Positions 27,076 through 37,600 of a stretch of DNA of 64,000 nt are shown here, in pieces (positions within the stretch are counted from its first letter, which is position 1; every line of letters starts with the position of its first letter). Under the pieces are notes generated by a model. It did not search any database and was not told the origin of the DNA. It saw only the letters and a list, made by a program, of their open reading frames with translations. Origin of the DNA: Competibacter_A sp002352125 (GTDB lineage: Bacteria; Pseudomonadota; Gammaproteobacteria; Competibacterales; Competibacteraceae); assembly GCA_035441325.1 (NCBI GenBank), contig DAOROA010000023.1:5510-69509 (forward strand), read 5' to 3'. The position numbers and the translations under genes are program-made.

Positions 27076-29796
27076 ATGCAACCATCAACCCCCGTGCAAC
27101 CCCATTGGCACGCGCTGCCCGTCGAACAGGTCTTGCGCGAACTGGATACCGCAGCCGGCGGATTGAGCGCTTCGAAAGCCATCGAACGGCTCGCCGTCCA
27201 CGGCCCCAACCGGCTGCGCCCCCCCACGCAGCAGGGACCGGTGATCCGCTTCCTGCTCCAGTTCCACAACGTGCTGATCTACGTGCTGCTGATCTCGGCT
27301 GCCATCACTGCCCTATTGGGCCACGCCGTCGATACCGGCGTGATTCTGGGCGTGGTCGTCATCAACGCCATCGTCGGTTTCGTGCAGGAAGGCAAAGCAG
27401 AATCCGCGCTGGCCGCTATCCGCAAGATGTTATCGTTGCGCGCCTTGGTGCTGCGCGACGGTCAACGCCGGGAAATTCCCGCCGAAGACTTGGTACCGGG
27501 CGACTGGGTGCTGCTGCAATCCGGCGACAAAGTGCCCGCCGATCTGCGGCTGATCGAAACCAAGAACCTGCGCATCCAGGAAGCTGCGCTGACCGGCGAG
27601 GCGGAAGCGATCGAAAAAAACATCGATCCAGTGACAACCGAAGCAGCCATCGGCGACCGGACCGACATGGCTTATTCCGGCACGCTGGTCAGCTACGGGC
27701 AGGGCGTTGGCGTGGTGGCAGCGACCGGCGAACACACCGAGATCGGCCGCATCAGCGTGCTGCTGGAACAGGTGGAAAGCATGACCACCCCGCTGCTGCG
27801 GCAGATGGCGCAGTTCGGCCGCTGGTTGAGCGCGGCCATCGTGCTGGCGGCGGCGGCGACCTTTCTGCTTGGCGTATTCTGGCGCAACCAACCGGCCGAC
27901 GATATGTTCATGGCGGCGGTCGCGTTGGCGGTGGCGGCCATTCCCGAAGGGTTGCCGGCCATCATGACCATCATCCTGGCTATCGGCGTCCAGCGCATGG
28001 CCCGACGCAACGCCATCGTGCGCCGGCTGCCGGCGGTGGAAACGCTCGGTGCCGTGAACGTGATCTGTTCCGACAAGACCGGCACGCTGACCCGCAACGA
28101 AATGACCGTACAGCGGGTGGTCACCGCCGAACGGGTATTCCAGGTCAGCGGCGTCGGTTACGCGCCCATTGGTGGTTTCAGCGTGAACGATGCGCCGATC
28201 CTGGCCAAAGAAGCGGCAGATTTGCAAACCATCGCCCGCGCGGCGCGCCTGTGTAACGATGCCGTGCTGCGCGACGAAGGCGGCGAATGGCGAATGGAAG
28301 GCGATCCCACCGAAGGCGCCTTGTTGACTTTGGCTTACAAGGCCGGCCTGGACCCGGTCACCGAACAGGAACGATTCCACCGCATGGACAGCATTCCCTT
28401 CGAATCCGAGCACCGCTTTATGGCCACCTTGCACCACGATCACGACGGCCACAGCGTCATTTGCATCAAGGGAGCACCGGAGTGCGTCCTGGCGATGTGC
28501 GCCGACGAGCCGTATTCCGCCGGGTTGCGGCCCCTGCGGCGGGATTACTGGCACGAACGAATCGAAGAGCTGGCCGCAGCCGGCCAGCGAGTCCTGGCGG
28601 TGGCGTTCCGGTATGCGCCCAAGACCCAACGCACGCTAAATTTCGCCGGGATCGAGACCGGGCTGACCCTGTTGGGACTGCTGGGCATCAGCGACCCGCC
28701 GCGCGAGGAAGCGATCCAGGCGGTTCGGCAAACTCGCCAAGCTGGTATCCGGATCAAAATGATCACCGGCGACCACGGCGCCACGGCGCGCGCCATCGCC
28801 GCCCAACTCGGCATCGGCGACGGCCGCACGGTGCTGACCGGCCCGGAACTGGAAGCGATGGACGACGAGGCGCTACGCGAGGTGGTTCTGACAACCGACG
28901 TTTACGCCCGCGCCAGTCCGGAGCACAAGCTGCGCTTGGTTGCGGCCTTGCAAGCCAACCACCAAATCGTCGCCATGACCGGCGATGGCGTCAACGACGC
29001 GCCGGCCCTGAAACGCGCCGACGTCGGCGTCGCGATGGGCATGAAAGGCACCGAAGCGGCCAAGGAAGCGTCGGCAATCGTGCTGGCCGACGACAATTTC
29101 GCTTCCATCGCCCACGCGGTGGAAGAAGGCCGCACGGTTTACGACAATCTGCGCAAGGCGTTGTTGTTCACCTTGCCGACCAACGGCGCCGAAGCGTTGG
29201 TGATCGTGGCCGCCATTCTATTCGGCGTCACGCTACCCATCACGCCGGTGCAAGTGCTATGGGTCAACATGGTCACGGCGGTGACCTTATCTTTGGCCCT
29301 GGCGTTCGAACCGGCCGAAGCCAATATCATGCAACGGCCGCCCCGCGACGCCGATGAACCCTTGTTGTCGAAATTCATGCTTTGGCGGATCGGTGCGGTA
29401 TCGGTGTTGCTGGTGATCGCACCGCTGGGGCTGTTTCTGTGGGAGGTGGAGCGCCACATGCCTTTGGAAGAAGCGCGCACGATGGCGGTCAACGCGCTGG
29501 TGGTCGGCGAGATTTTCTTTCTGTTCAACAGCCGATACATTTACAGTTCTTCGCTGTCGCGAGAAGGGTTATTGGGCAGTCGCCCCGTCCTCACCACCAT
29601 CGGTATTCTGCTAGCGCTGCAACTGGCTTTTACTTATTTTCCGCCGATGCACCGGCTGTTGGGCACGGCACCGATGGGCGTAAGAAGCTGGATCATCGCC
29701 ATCCTGGCCGGCGTCGCGGTGCTGTTGGTGGTGGAGCTGGAAAAAGCGGTTTGGCGCAGCACACGGAACAGCGCGCTTAAATCGAAATCACCTTGA
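27076..29796 (+). CDS. Cation-transporting P-type ATPase (P2-type)
   Basis: The 906-residue membrane pump has the N-terminal cation ATPase domain, the actuator loop with ALTGEAEAIEK, and the phosphorylation site CSDKTGTLT with catalytic Asp333. The hinge MTGDGVNDAPALKRADVGVAMG and about ten membrane segments are also present. The TM4 motif AAIPEGLPA is that of Ca2+-type (P2A) pumps. The TM6 segment reads NMVTAVTLSLALAFEP, lacking the aspartate that coordinates Ca2+ in SERCA, so the ion is uncertain. I chose the ATG at 27076, preceded by GGAAAG, because homology starts there even though the frame is open 88 codons upstream. Confidence 0.92.
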   Translation: MQPSTPVQPHWHALPVEQVLRELDTAAGGLSASKAIERLAVHGPNRLRPPTQQGPVIRFLLQFHNVLIYVLLISAAITALLGHAVDTGVILGVVVINAIVGFVQEGKAESALAAIRKMLSLRALVLRDGQRREIPAEDLVPGDWVLLQSGDKVPADLRLIETKNLRIQEAALTGEAEAIEKNIDPVTTEAAIGDRTDMAYSGTLVSYGQGVGVVAATGEHTEIGRISVLLEQVESMTTPLLRQMAQFGRWLSAAIVLAAAATFLLGVFWRNQPADDMFMAAVALAVAAIPEGLPAIMTIILAIGVQRMARRNAIVRRLPAVETLGAVNVICSDKTGTLTRNEMTVQRVVTAERVFQVSGVGYAPIGGFSVNDAPILAKEAADLQTIARAARLCNDAVLRDEGGEWRMEGDPTEGALLTLAYKAGLDPVTEQERFHRMDSIPFESEHRFMATLHHDHDGHSVICIKGAPECVLAMCADEPYSAGLRPLRRDYWHERIEELAAAGQRVLAVAFRYAPKTQRTLNFAGIETGLTLLGLLGISDPPREEAIQAVRQTRQAGIRIKMITGDHGATARAIAAQLGIGDGRTVLTGPELEAMDDEALREVVLTTDVYARASPEHKLRLVAALQANHQIVAMTGDGVNDAPALKRADVGVAMGMKGTEAAKEASAIVLADDNFASIAHAVEEGRTVYDNLRKALLFTLPTNGAEALVIVAAILFGVTLPITPVQVLWVNMVTAVTLSLALAFEPAEANIMQRPPRDADEPLLSKFMLWRIGAVSVLLVIAPLGLFLWEVERHMPLEEARTMAVNALVVGEIFFLFNSRYIYSSSLSREGLLGSRPVLTTIGILLALQLAFTYFPPMHRLLGTAPMGVRSWIIAILAGVAVLLVVELEKAVWRSTRNSALKSKSP

Positions 29797-29804
29797 AGCG
29801 ATTG

Positions 29805-30137
29805 ATGGACATGAAGCACTCACCAACTTCCACCGGACTCGCCGCCCCGCACCGGACGATCACCGCCGATCCCGAGTTTGCCGGGCTGGCGCCGGAAAAC
29901 TTGCGGCCACCGCCGGCCGCTGGCTTGGCACTGGTAGACTGGAGAAAAGGGCAGTACAGTTCGCCGACGGTGGATTTAGCCCACGCCACGCACGTCTCGG
30001 CCATCCGGGATGTGGCCGCCGCCGGCGTACCGGCGCTAGCCGAAATCGCCGGTTTCTACCAGGGCTGGCCGGAAATTCATCGCTTGAGCCCGGCGGCCGT
30101 GCGCCAAGCGCGCCGCGAACGGGCAGGCGGCGGATAG
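29805..30137 (+). CDS. Hypothetical protein
   Basis: This 110-residue frame starts 8 bases after the ATPase stop and has codon use like its neighbours. It is soluble, with a proline/alanine-rich N-terminal third, a middle reading LVDWRKGQYSSPTVDLAH, and a C-terminal helix rich in alanine and arginine (SPAAVRQARRERA). I recognise no domain. The ribosome site is weak, and an ATG at 29811 or a TTG at 29793 are alternatives. It may be a small protein co-transcribed with the ATPase, or not a gene. Confidence 0.45.
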   Translation: MDMKHSPTSTGLAAPHRTITADPEFAGLAPENLRPPPAAGLALVDWRKGQYSSPTVDLAHATHVSAIRDVAAAGVPALAEIAGFYQGWPEIHRLSPAAVRQARRERAGGG

Positions 30138-30226
30138 CCCGCTACGGGATCGGCAACCGCTTCCCTCGCTCTTTGGCGAGAGAGAGCCTCGAAACATGCG
30201 AACGGGCGAACTTGGGAGAACGCATC

Positions 30227-31453
30227 GTGTGGAGAACAACAAATCGCATTCTGTACGGGATCGGGCGGGCGCTCGTGCTGCTGGCGCTGTCGGTCATTGC
30301 CGGCACCGCCAGCGCGGCCGAACAATCCTGGGAAGAAATAGAGAAAGCGGCGCGCGGCCAAACCGTGTACTGGAACGGCTGGGGCGGCGACGAAAAAGCC
30401 AACAGCTACATCGCTTGGACCGGCGAGCAAGTCAAAACCCGCTACGGCATCGCGCTCCAGCACGTCAAAGTAACCGACATCGCCGAAACCGTATCGCGGA
30501 TTCTGGCCGAAAAATACGCGGGCCGGGATCAAAACGGCACGGTGGACCTGCTCTGGATCAACGGCGAAAACTTCCACACCATGAAGCAAAACGGCTTGTT
30601 GTTCGGGCCTTTCTCCGAGCGGCTGCCCAACTATCCGCCCGTCGATACCGTCACCATCCCGAGCACCAAGCTGGATTTTACGGAGCCGGTCGATGGCATG
30701 GAAGCGCCGTGGGGCAAAGCCCAGCTCGTTTTCGTTTACGACCCGACAAAGCTGCAAAAACCACCGAAATCCGCATCCGAACTGATGGCTTACGCCAAGA
30801 TGCATCCGGGCCGGCTCACCTATCCGGAACCTCCGGACTCTCTCGGCACGACCTTCATCAAGCAAATACTCATGGAGCTGACCGACCTGCGAGAAGCCTT
30901 GCAAGAACCCGCCACCGAAACCAGCTTCGGCCAGGCGACCGCGCCGCTGTGGCGCTGGCTGGACGAGATTCGCCCGCACCTGTGGCGGCAAGGGCAGGCT
31001 TATCCGCAAAGCGCGCCAGCGCTGCGCCAACTGCTGGCGGACGGAGAAATCGATATCGCGTTCAGCCTCAACCCCAACGATGCTTCGGCCGAGATCGAGA
31101 GAGGGAATCTGCGCGATACGGTGCGCACGTACACGCTGACCGGCGGCACCATCGGCAACACTCATTTCGTCGCCATCCCCTACAACTCCAGCGCCAAGGA
31201 AGCGGCGATGGTGATCGCCAACTTCCTGCTTTCCCCCGAAGCCCAAGCCCGCAAACAGGATATCTCGGTCTGGGGCGATTGGACGGTACTGGCGCTCGAC
31301 AAGCTGCCTCCGGCCGACCGCGAGCGGTTCGCGCAGCTCAAACCCGGTGTCGCCACCCTCGGCCCGGCCGAGCTGGGCACGCCGCAACCCGAGCCACACC
31401 CAAGTTGGATGGAGCGGCTGGAAGCGGCCTGGCGGGCACGCTACAGCCGTTAG
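30227..31453 (+). CDS. ynjB: ABC transporter substrate-binding protein (YnjB family)
   Basis: The 408-residue periplasmic binding protein has a signal peptide ending near TASAAEQ. It is similar to E. coli YnjB along its length: TVYWNGWGGDEKANSYI at the start, LLWINGENFHTMK, WGKAQLVFVYDP and the C-terminal DISVWGDWTVLALDKLP. The solute is not established. I chose GTG at 30227 because GGGAGA lies at proper distance upstream and the signal peptide follows. It precedes the permease by 16 bases. Confidence 0.9.
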   Translation: MWRTTNRILYGIGRALVLLALSVIAGTASAAEQSWEEIEKAARGQTVYWNGWGGDEKANSYIAWTGEQVKTRYGIALQHVKVTDIAETVSRILAEKYAGRDQNGTVDLLWINGENFHTMKQNGLLFGPFSERLPNYPPVDTVTIPSTKLDFTEPVDGMEAPWGKAQLVFVYDPTKLQKPPKSASELMAYAKMHPGRLTYPEPPDSLGTTFIKQILMELTDLREALQEPATETSFGQATAPLWRWLDEIRPHLWRQGQAYPQSAPALRQLLADGEIDIAFSLNPNDASAEIERGNLRDTVRTYTLTGGTIGNTHFVAIPYNSSAKEAAMVIANFLLSPEAQARKQDISVWGDWTVLALDKLPPADRERFAQLKPGVATLGPAELGTPQPEPHPSWMERLEAAWRARYSR

Positions 31454-31469
31454 GTGCGAGCGGCGGAGC

Positions 31470-33161
31470 GTGAAGCACGCGGCGCGACGCGGGACATTGC
31501 TCGCCCTGACCCCGGCGCTGACGCTGTTCCTGCTTCTGGCGCCCATCACCGCCGGGCTAACCGGCACTCTGTTGCCGGCGTTTGGCTATCTGCCGGTAGT
31601 CGGCGCCAACCGTTTCTCGCTGGAACCCTGGCGCATCCTGCTGGCGGAACCGGGCTTGTGGCGGTCGCTGGCGCTGACGGTATGGACCGGCTTCGCCACC
31701 ACGACGCTGTCTCTGCTGCTGGCGCTGGTCTTGCTCGCCACTTGCTATCACACTCCTTGGCTGGATCGCATCCGCCGCACGTTGGCGCCGCTGTTGGCGG
31801 TTCCTCACGCTGCGCTGGCGTTTGGTTTGGCGTTTCTCATCGCCCCGAGCGGCTGGCTGGTGCGCTGGCTGTCGCCGTGGGCGACCGGCTGGGAACAACC
31901 GCCCGATTTCGCCGCCTTCGGCCCGCAAGACCCTTGGGGGTTGAGCTTGATTCTGGCTCTAACCCTCAAGGAAACGCCTTATTTGCTGTTCGTCGGCTTC
32001 GCCGGTCTGGCGCAGTTGCCGGTCGAATCCTGGTCCGCCATGACCCGTTCGCTGGGCTACGGACCGGTGATGACGTTTCTCAAGGTCGTGCTGCCGCAAC
32101 TTTATCCGTTGATCCGCCTGCCGGTGTTCGCCGCGCTGGCTTTCGCGCTGACGGTGGTGGACGTGGCTTTGATCATCGGCCCCAGCACGCCGCCGACATT
32201 GGCGGTACAGGCGTTGCGCTGGTTCAACCATCCCGAGTTGGCCTGGCGGCTGCCAGCAGCGGCGATGGCTATCCTGCTGACCTTCCTGACCGTGCTGTCG
32301 TTAGCGGCCTGGGAAGGCGCAGTGCATCTGCTGGCGCGACTCAGCCGATCCTGGCTGATCGACGGCCGGCGCGGCGATCACGGCCATTGGCTGCAACGGC
32401 TGGCGCTCGGCGGCGGTGGATTGGCGCTGGCGCTCGCCGCGCTCGGCGTGTTGGCCATGTTGGTATGGTCGTTCGCCCGCCGCTGGAATTTTCCGCTGGC
32501 CTGGCCCGCAGAATGGACTCTAGAAAACTGGAGCGGTCAAGCCGGCGGTTTGCTCGTGGCGGTGTGGAATACCCTGCACGCCGGTGCGGCGGCCACATTG
32601 CTGGCGCTCGGCATGTCGGTCGCCTGCTTGGAACATGAGGTCCGTTGGCGCCTCTCCTTTTTCGGACGAAGTCTATGGTTGTTGTATTTGCCCCTGCTGG
32701 TTCCGCAAGTGGGATTCCTGTTCGGCGTGCAGGTGCTACTGGCCCGGGGCGGCTTGAACGGCAGTTGGCTCGCCTTGGTCTGGACGCATGTGCTGTTCGC
32801 TTTGCCCTACGTGTTCTTGTCGCTGGCCGATCCCTGGCGCGCGTTCGATCCCCGCTACGAACAGACCGCGCTGGCGTTGGGCGCCAGTCCCGCCCGGATT
32901 TTTTGGCGCGTCAAGCTGCCGATGCTGCGGGAGCCGGTCGCGGCGGCGGCGGCGGTAGGTTTTGCGGTCAGCGTCGCCCAATACCTGCCAACCCTTTTTG
33001 CTGGAGCCGGCCACTACACCACCGTCACCACCGAAGCCGTCACCCTCGCAACCGGCGCCAACCGGCGGATCATCGGCGTGTATGCGGCGGTGCAAGCGGC
33101 GCTGCCGCTGCTGGGATTCGCGGCGGCGCTACAGGTAGCGCGGCGGCGGCAAATCGCGTAA
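31470..33161 (+). CDS. ynjC: ABC transporter permease, fused two-domain (YnjC family)
   Basis: The protein of about 563 residues contains two binding-protein-dependent permease modules in tandem, giving about twelve membrane helices. Each half has an EAA-like loop: SWSAMTRSLGYGPVMTFLKVVLPQL in the first and QTALALGASPARIFWRVKLPML in the second. This is the layout of YnjC and ThiP. The start is uncertain: GTG at 31470 has GGAG only one base upstream. The expected ATPase gene (ynjD) does not follow; the next gene is on the other strand. Confidence 0.88.
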   Translation: MKHAARRGTLLALTPALTLFLLLAPITAGLTGTLLPAFGYLPVVGANRFSLEPWRILLAEPGLWRSLALTVWTGFATTTLSLLLALVLLATCYHTPWLDRIRRTLAPLLAVPHAALAFGLAFLIAPSGWLVRWLSPWATGWEQPPDFAAFGPQDPWGLSLILALTLKETPYLLFVGFAGLAQLPVESWSAMTRSLGYGPVMTFLKVVLPQLYPLIRLPVFAALAFALTVVDVALIIGPSTPPTLAVQALRWFNHPELAWRLPAAAMAILLTFLTVLSLAAWEGAVHLLARLSRSWLIDGRRGDHGHWLQRLALGGGGLALALAALGVLAMLVWSFARRWNFPLAWPAEWTLENWSGQAGGLLVAVWNTLHAGAAATLLALGMSVACLEHEVRWRLSFFGRSLWLLYLPLLVPQVGFLFGVQVLLARGGLNGSWLALVWTHVLFALPYVFLSLADPWRAFDPRYEQTALALGASPARIFWRVKLPMLREPVAAAAAVGFAVSVAQYLPTLFAGAGHYTTVTTEAVTLATGANRRIIGVYAAVQAALPLLGFAAALQVARRRQIA

Positions 33162-33283
33162 CGCCGATCCGATCGGCCATCGGAACGGTCAAACCTCCGG
33201 AGGCTCTCGAAGGGGCGCGCTGCCGCCTTCCGGGCCTCCAACTCTGCTCCGTCGAGCGGCCAAGGGAATTTAGCCCGGCAGCG

Positions 33284-34387
33284 TTATTTTTTGGCGCGCA
33301 ACTGCGCTTGCATGAAGTTCGCCAGCGCGCCTTCGGGCAATCCCATCCAAATGTCGGAAATCTGCTGAAAGGCGTGCATGGACTCGTAAAGCTTCTTGAA
33401 ATCCGGATTCTTGGCCGATTCTTCGGCGTACAACTTCTGGGCCGTTTCGTAGGCTGCCTTCAAGACATCGTCCGGATAGCGCCGCAACTGAGTGCCATTC
33501 TGCACCAGCCGCTGAATGGCCAACGGATTCTTGGCGTCGTAGGCGGCCATCATCCGCAGGTTGGCTTCGATGGCAGCGGTCTCGAACGCCGCTTGATAGG
33601 ATTTGGGCAGCTTTTCCCATTGCTCCTTGTTGACGAAGAAGCTGATCTGCGGACCGGTCTCCCACCAGCCCGGATAGTAGTAAAACTTGGCGACCTTGTA
33701 GAAACCCAGCTTCTCGTCGTCGTAAGGTCCGACCCATTCGGCGGCGTCGATGGCGCCTCGCTCCAGCGCCGGGTAAATTTCGCCGCCCGGCAACGCTTGC
33801 GGCACCGCGCCCAGTGCCGAGAAGACCTCGGCACCAAAACCGGGAATGCGTATCTTCAAACCCTTGAGATCTTCCAGCGATTTCACTTCCTTGCGGAACC
33901 AGCCACCCATCTGAGTGCCGGTGTTGCCGCCGGGGAAGTTGACGACGTTGTACTTGGCGAACAGTTCGCGGCTCAGCGTAAGACCGTCGCCGTAATAGTA
34001 CCAGCCGTTCATCTGCCGGGCATTCAGTCCGAAGGGAATGGCGGTATCGATGGAAAACGCTTTGTTTTTACCGTGAAAATAGTAACCGCAGGTATGGCAG
34101 CATTCCACCGTGTTCTGCTGCACGGCATCGAGCACTCCGAACGGCGGCACGATCTCGCCGCCGGCGAAAACGCGGATTTCGAACTTGCCGTCCGTCAGTT
34201 CGGCAATCCGTTTGGCCAGCACCTCGGCGCCGCCATAAATGGTGTCCAGGCTCTTGGGAAAACTCGATGCCAACCGCCATTTGATGGTCGATGCGGTTTG
34301 ATCCTGAGCGATAGCGGGCGCTGCCGTCGTACCGGCGGCAGCGGCCAATCCCAAGCCGGCTTTTTTGATGAATTCGCGACGCTGCAT
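33284..34387 (-). CDS. dctP: TRAP transporter solute-binding protein, DctP type
   Basis: The 367-residue protein begins with a Tat signal (QRREFIKKAGLGLAAAAG, cleavage near AIAQD), suggesting folding or cofactor loading before export. The mature part is a DctP domain: KWRLASSFPKSLDTIYGGAE, then EIRVFAGGEIVPP and DLKGLKIRIPG with the conserved arginine that binds carboxylates. GAGGAGG precedes the ATG at 34387. No DctQ or DctM membrane subunits are next to it, so it is orphaned in this window. The substrate is probably an organic acid, inferred from the family. Confidence 0.92.
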   Translation of the reverse strand: MQRREFIKKAGLGLAAAAGTTAAPAIAQDQTASTIKWRLASSFPKSLDTIYGGAEVLAKRIAELTDGKFEIRVFAGGEIVPPFGVLDAVQQNTVECCHTCGYYFHGKNKAFSIDTAIPFGLNARQMNGWYYYGDGLTLSRELFAKYNVVNFPGGNTGTQMGGWFRKEVKSLEDLKGLKIRIPGFGAEVFSALGAVPQALPGGEIYPALERGAIDAAEWVGPYDDEKLGFYKVAKFYYYPGWWETGPQISFFVNKEQWEKLPKSYQAAFETAAIEANLRMMAAYDAKNPLAIQRLVQNGTQLRRYPDDVLKAAYETAQKLYAEESAKNPDFKKLYESMHAFQQISDIWMGLPEGALANFMQAQLRAKK

Positions 34388-34673
34388 GTTGTCCTCCTCG
34401 TGGGTTGTTCTGCAAAACGCTATCGTGCGATTTGAGCGACCGCCGGCCATCGATATCGGAGCGCGTGGCACCAACCGCCTCTCGTTCCGGCCATCGGCTA
34501 ATCGAAAGCCTTATAGTTCAGCTAATTAGATCGGTTTAGATTATTTGTAGACGGGTTCTAGCCCAATAGCAAGCGGGCCGCCAAATTCCCTGGCCGCCGA
34601 CGGAACGCCTTTCCTTGCCGAACGGGCGTCGGCAGCATTCCCGTTCGCAAGGCCACCGCAACTCGACCGCAGA

Positions 34674-37600
34674 TCAGCCTTTCCGGTTTTTTCCGGCCCG
34701 CCACCGCTTTGATGCGACGCCTGCGACGCCAACGATCGCTTCTCGCAATCGCACCGTCCCCAATTCGCCGATACCTGCCTGCCGACCGGCTTCGGTCGGA
34801 TACAACCGCCGAAATGCGATGACCTTGCCGTCGCGGCTAAACGCATCGTTCGCGATTTCGATCAAGCCGGCACCGGCTACGGCCTCCAGCAACTGCTCGA
34901 AAGTTCGCCGATCCACCACGCTGGCCAGCTTTTCGTGCAACTGGCGAACGGTTTGGCCCTCCCGCCAACGCAAGGCTTCCAACACTTGCAAAACCAGCCG
35001 GGACTCGGCCGGCTTGAGCTGGCGGGTACGGCGGGCTGCCGTTGCCTGCGGCGCGCACACGTCGCAAATGCCGCAAGGCTGGTCGTCATCGCGGTCGCCG
35101 AAATACCGCACCAACCCCACCATACGGCAGCCGGTCGCCCGGTCGGCGAAATCCAGCATCTGCCGTAATTCCGCCAACTTGTGCGCACGTTGCTGCTCGT
35201 AGGGCCGCAACCAATCTTCGCCCCCACGGCCGACGTTGCCTTCGGCATCTCGCCAGGCGCCGCCGTGGATCCGCAATTTCTCCAGCGCCACATCGAAGTC
35301 TTCCGGCGCCATGTCGTCCAGCCAGTCGCGCACTACCGCCCTCGGCTGTGGCTCGGCGTCGAGCGCCGCAAAAATACGCGCCAACCGTTCCGGATCGGGA
35401 TAATCGCGCCGGTGAAACCACTCGTGGGTACGGAGATCGGCGTAGGAATAGAACAGAACGGCGCGGGCCGGCCGGCCGTCGCGCCCGGCGCGGCCGATTT
35501 CCTGGTAGTAGCCCTCGACGCTGCCCGGTAGCGCAACGTGAATCACGGTGCGGATGTCGGGCTTGTCGATGCCCATGCCGAACGCGATGGTGGCGACGAT
35601 CACCTGCAACTGGCCGGCGTTGAACAGCCCTTGCACCCGGTCGCGCTCCAGCGAGGCCATCCCGGCGTGGTAAGCGGCGGTCGGAAAATCCGCTTCCAGC
35701 TCCAGGCCGAGCCGTTCGGCTTCCTTGCGGGTCGGCGCGTAAACGATGGCCGGTCGCCGGTCTGGATCGGCCAAGATCCGCTGCACGGCAGCACAACGTT
35801 CCGCCGGTTTCAATTCCACCGTCTCGACCGCCAGATTGGGGCGGCGAAAGCCGTGGATGTAGCGTGCCGCCTGGCTCATGTCGAGTTGCTGCACGATGTC
35901 GTCTTGCACCAAAACGGTCGCGGTCGCGGTCAAGGCGATGGTCGGCACCGGCCGCAATAGCGGCAAATACTGGCCCAGCATTCGGTAATCCGGGCGAAAA
36001 TCGTGGCCCCATTGAGAAATGCAGTGCGCTTCGTCCACCGCGATCAGCGCTGGCTTGTGCCTAGCCAGCATCTCGGGAAAGCCGGGCACGCTCAGGCGTT
36101 CCGGCGCGATGAACAGATAGTCCAAACGGCCATGCAGATACTCGACGCACACCTGGCGCGAAGTCGCCCGGTCGCGGCCGGAGTGAATGCGCTCGGCGCG
36201 CAGGCCCAGCTCGCACAGCTTGGCGACTTGATCCTCCATCAAAGCGATCAGCGGCGATACCACCAGGGTCGTGCCGGCCCGCGCGATGCCCGGTAGCTGA
36301 AAGCACAGCGATTTGCCGGCCCCGGTCGGCATCACCAGCAACACGTCCCGTCCTGCGGTGACCGTCTGGCACACCTGCTCCTGATAGGGCCGGAACGCCG
36401 ACAACTGGAACACCGTCCGCAGCAAATCTTCCAACCGGTCCACCGGCACCGGCGCCCGGCGCGGGACGGGTTCCGCCACCGGTGCGATGGCCGGAGCGGG
36501 AGGCGGCCGGGCGACGGCCGAGAACACCTGCGTCACCGCTTCGCGCACGTAACCGCCGATGGCCGCCATGAAACCGTCCAGATCGCTCTCGCCGCGCTGG
36601 ATGCGCTTCAGGCGCGCTTCCCACTCGCCGGTCATCGCCGGGCTCTTGATCGGCGGCTGCACGGCCTGGATCAGGCGGAGGCCCCGCTCGGTCGCGTGCA
36701 ATGCCTTACCGTCGCGGGTCAGGTACTGGCGCTTGAGCAAGGTTTCGATGATGTCGGCGCGGGTGGCCGGCGTGCCGAGCCCGCTATCTTTCATCGCCGC
36801 CGACAGCTCTTTGTCTTCCAGATGCCGCCCGGCGGTTTCCATCGCCGTCAACAAGGTCGCTTCGGTCAGGCGCGGCGGCGGTCGGGTCTGTTTGGCGACG
36901 GCGCGAGCGTCTAATACCCGCTGCGGCTGGCCAGCCACCAGACCGGGCGGCAAGCTTTGGTCGGCATCCTCCTCGGCCGACCGGTCATCGGCGACTTGGG
37001 TTTTGCGTTTGCCCGCCGCTTTCTCCTTCGACCGGTCGGTCGCTTCCAGCGTTTTCCAGCCGACTTGTTCCACCGCTGTACCGCTGCTGTGATAGCGGTC
37101 CACGATGGTTTTTCCATCTGCTGCCAACGTCGTGATCGCGGTGATCAGGGTGGTGACGGCCCACAGGTGGTCGTCGTGCCAGGCCATCAGCAACCGGCGG
37201 CAGATCAGTTCGTAAAGCTTGCGCTCGTCGCTGGCCAGCGCGGCGCGCGCCGGCAGCGACGTGGGAATGATAGCGTGATGATCGGTTACCTTGCCGTCAT
37301 CCACAAAACGCGATCCCAGCGGTCGCTGGCCGGTTCCCGGCGCCAGGCGATCCAGAAACGCCTCCCGAATCGCCGCCACCACCGCGCCGAGCGTTCCCGC
37401 CACCGAAGCCGAAAGATGCCGGCTGTCGGTGCGAGGATAGCTGATCAGTTTGTGCTGCTCGTACAGCTTCTGGGCAATATCGAGCGTGGTCTGGGCGCTG
37501 AAGCCATATAGCCGGTTGGCGTGGCGCTGCAACTCGGTCAGGTCGTACAACAGCGGCGGCGGCGCGCGACGGGTTTCGGCGCAGCGGGATTCGACGATGG

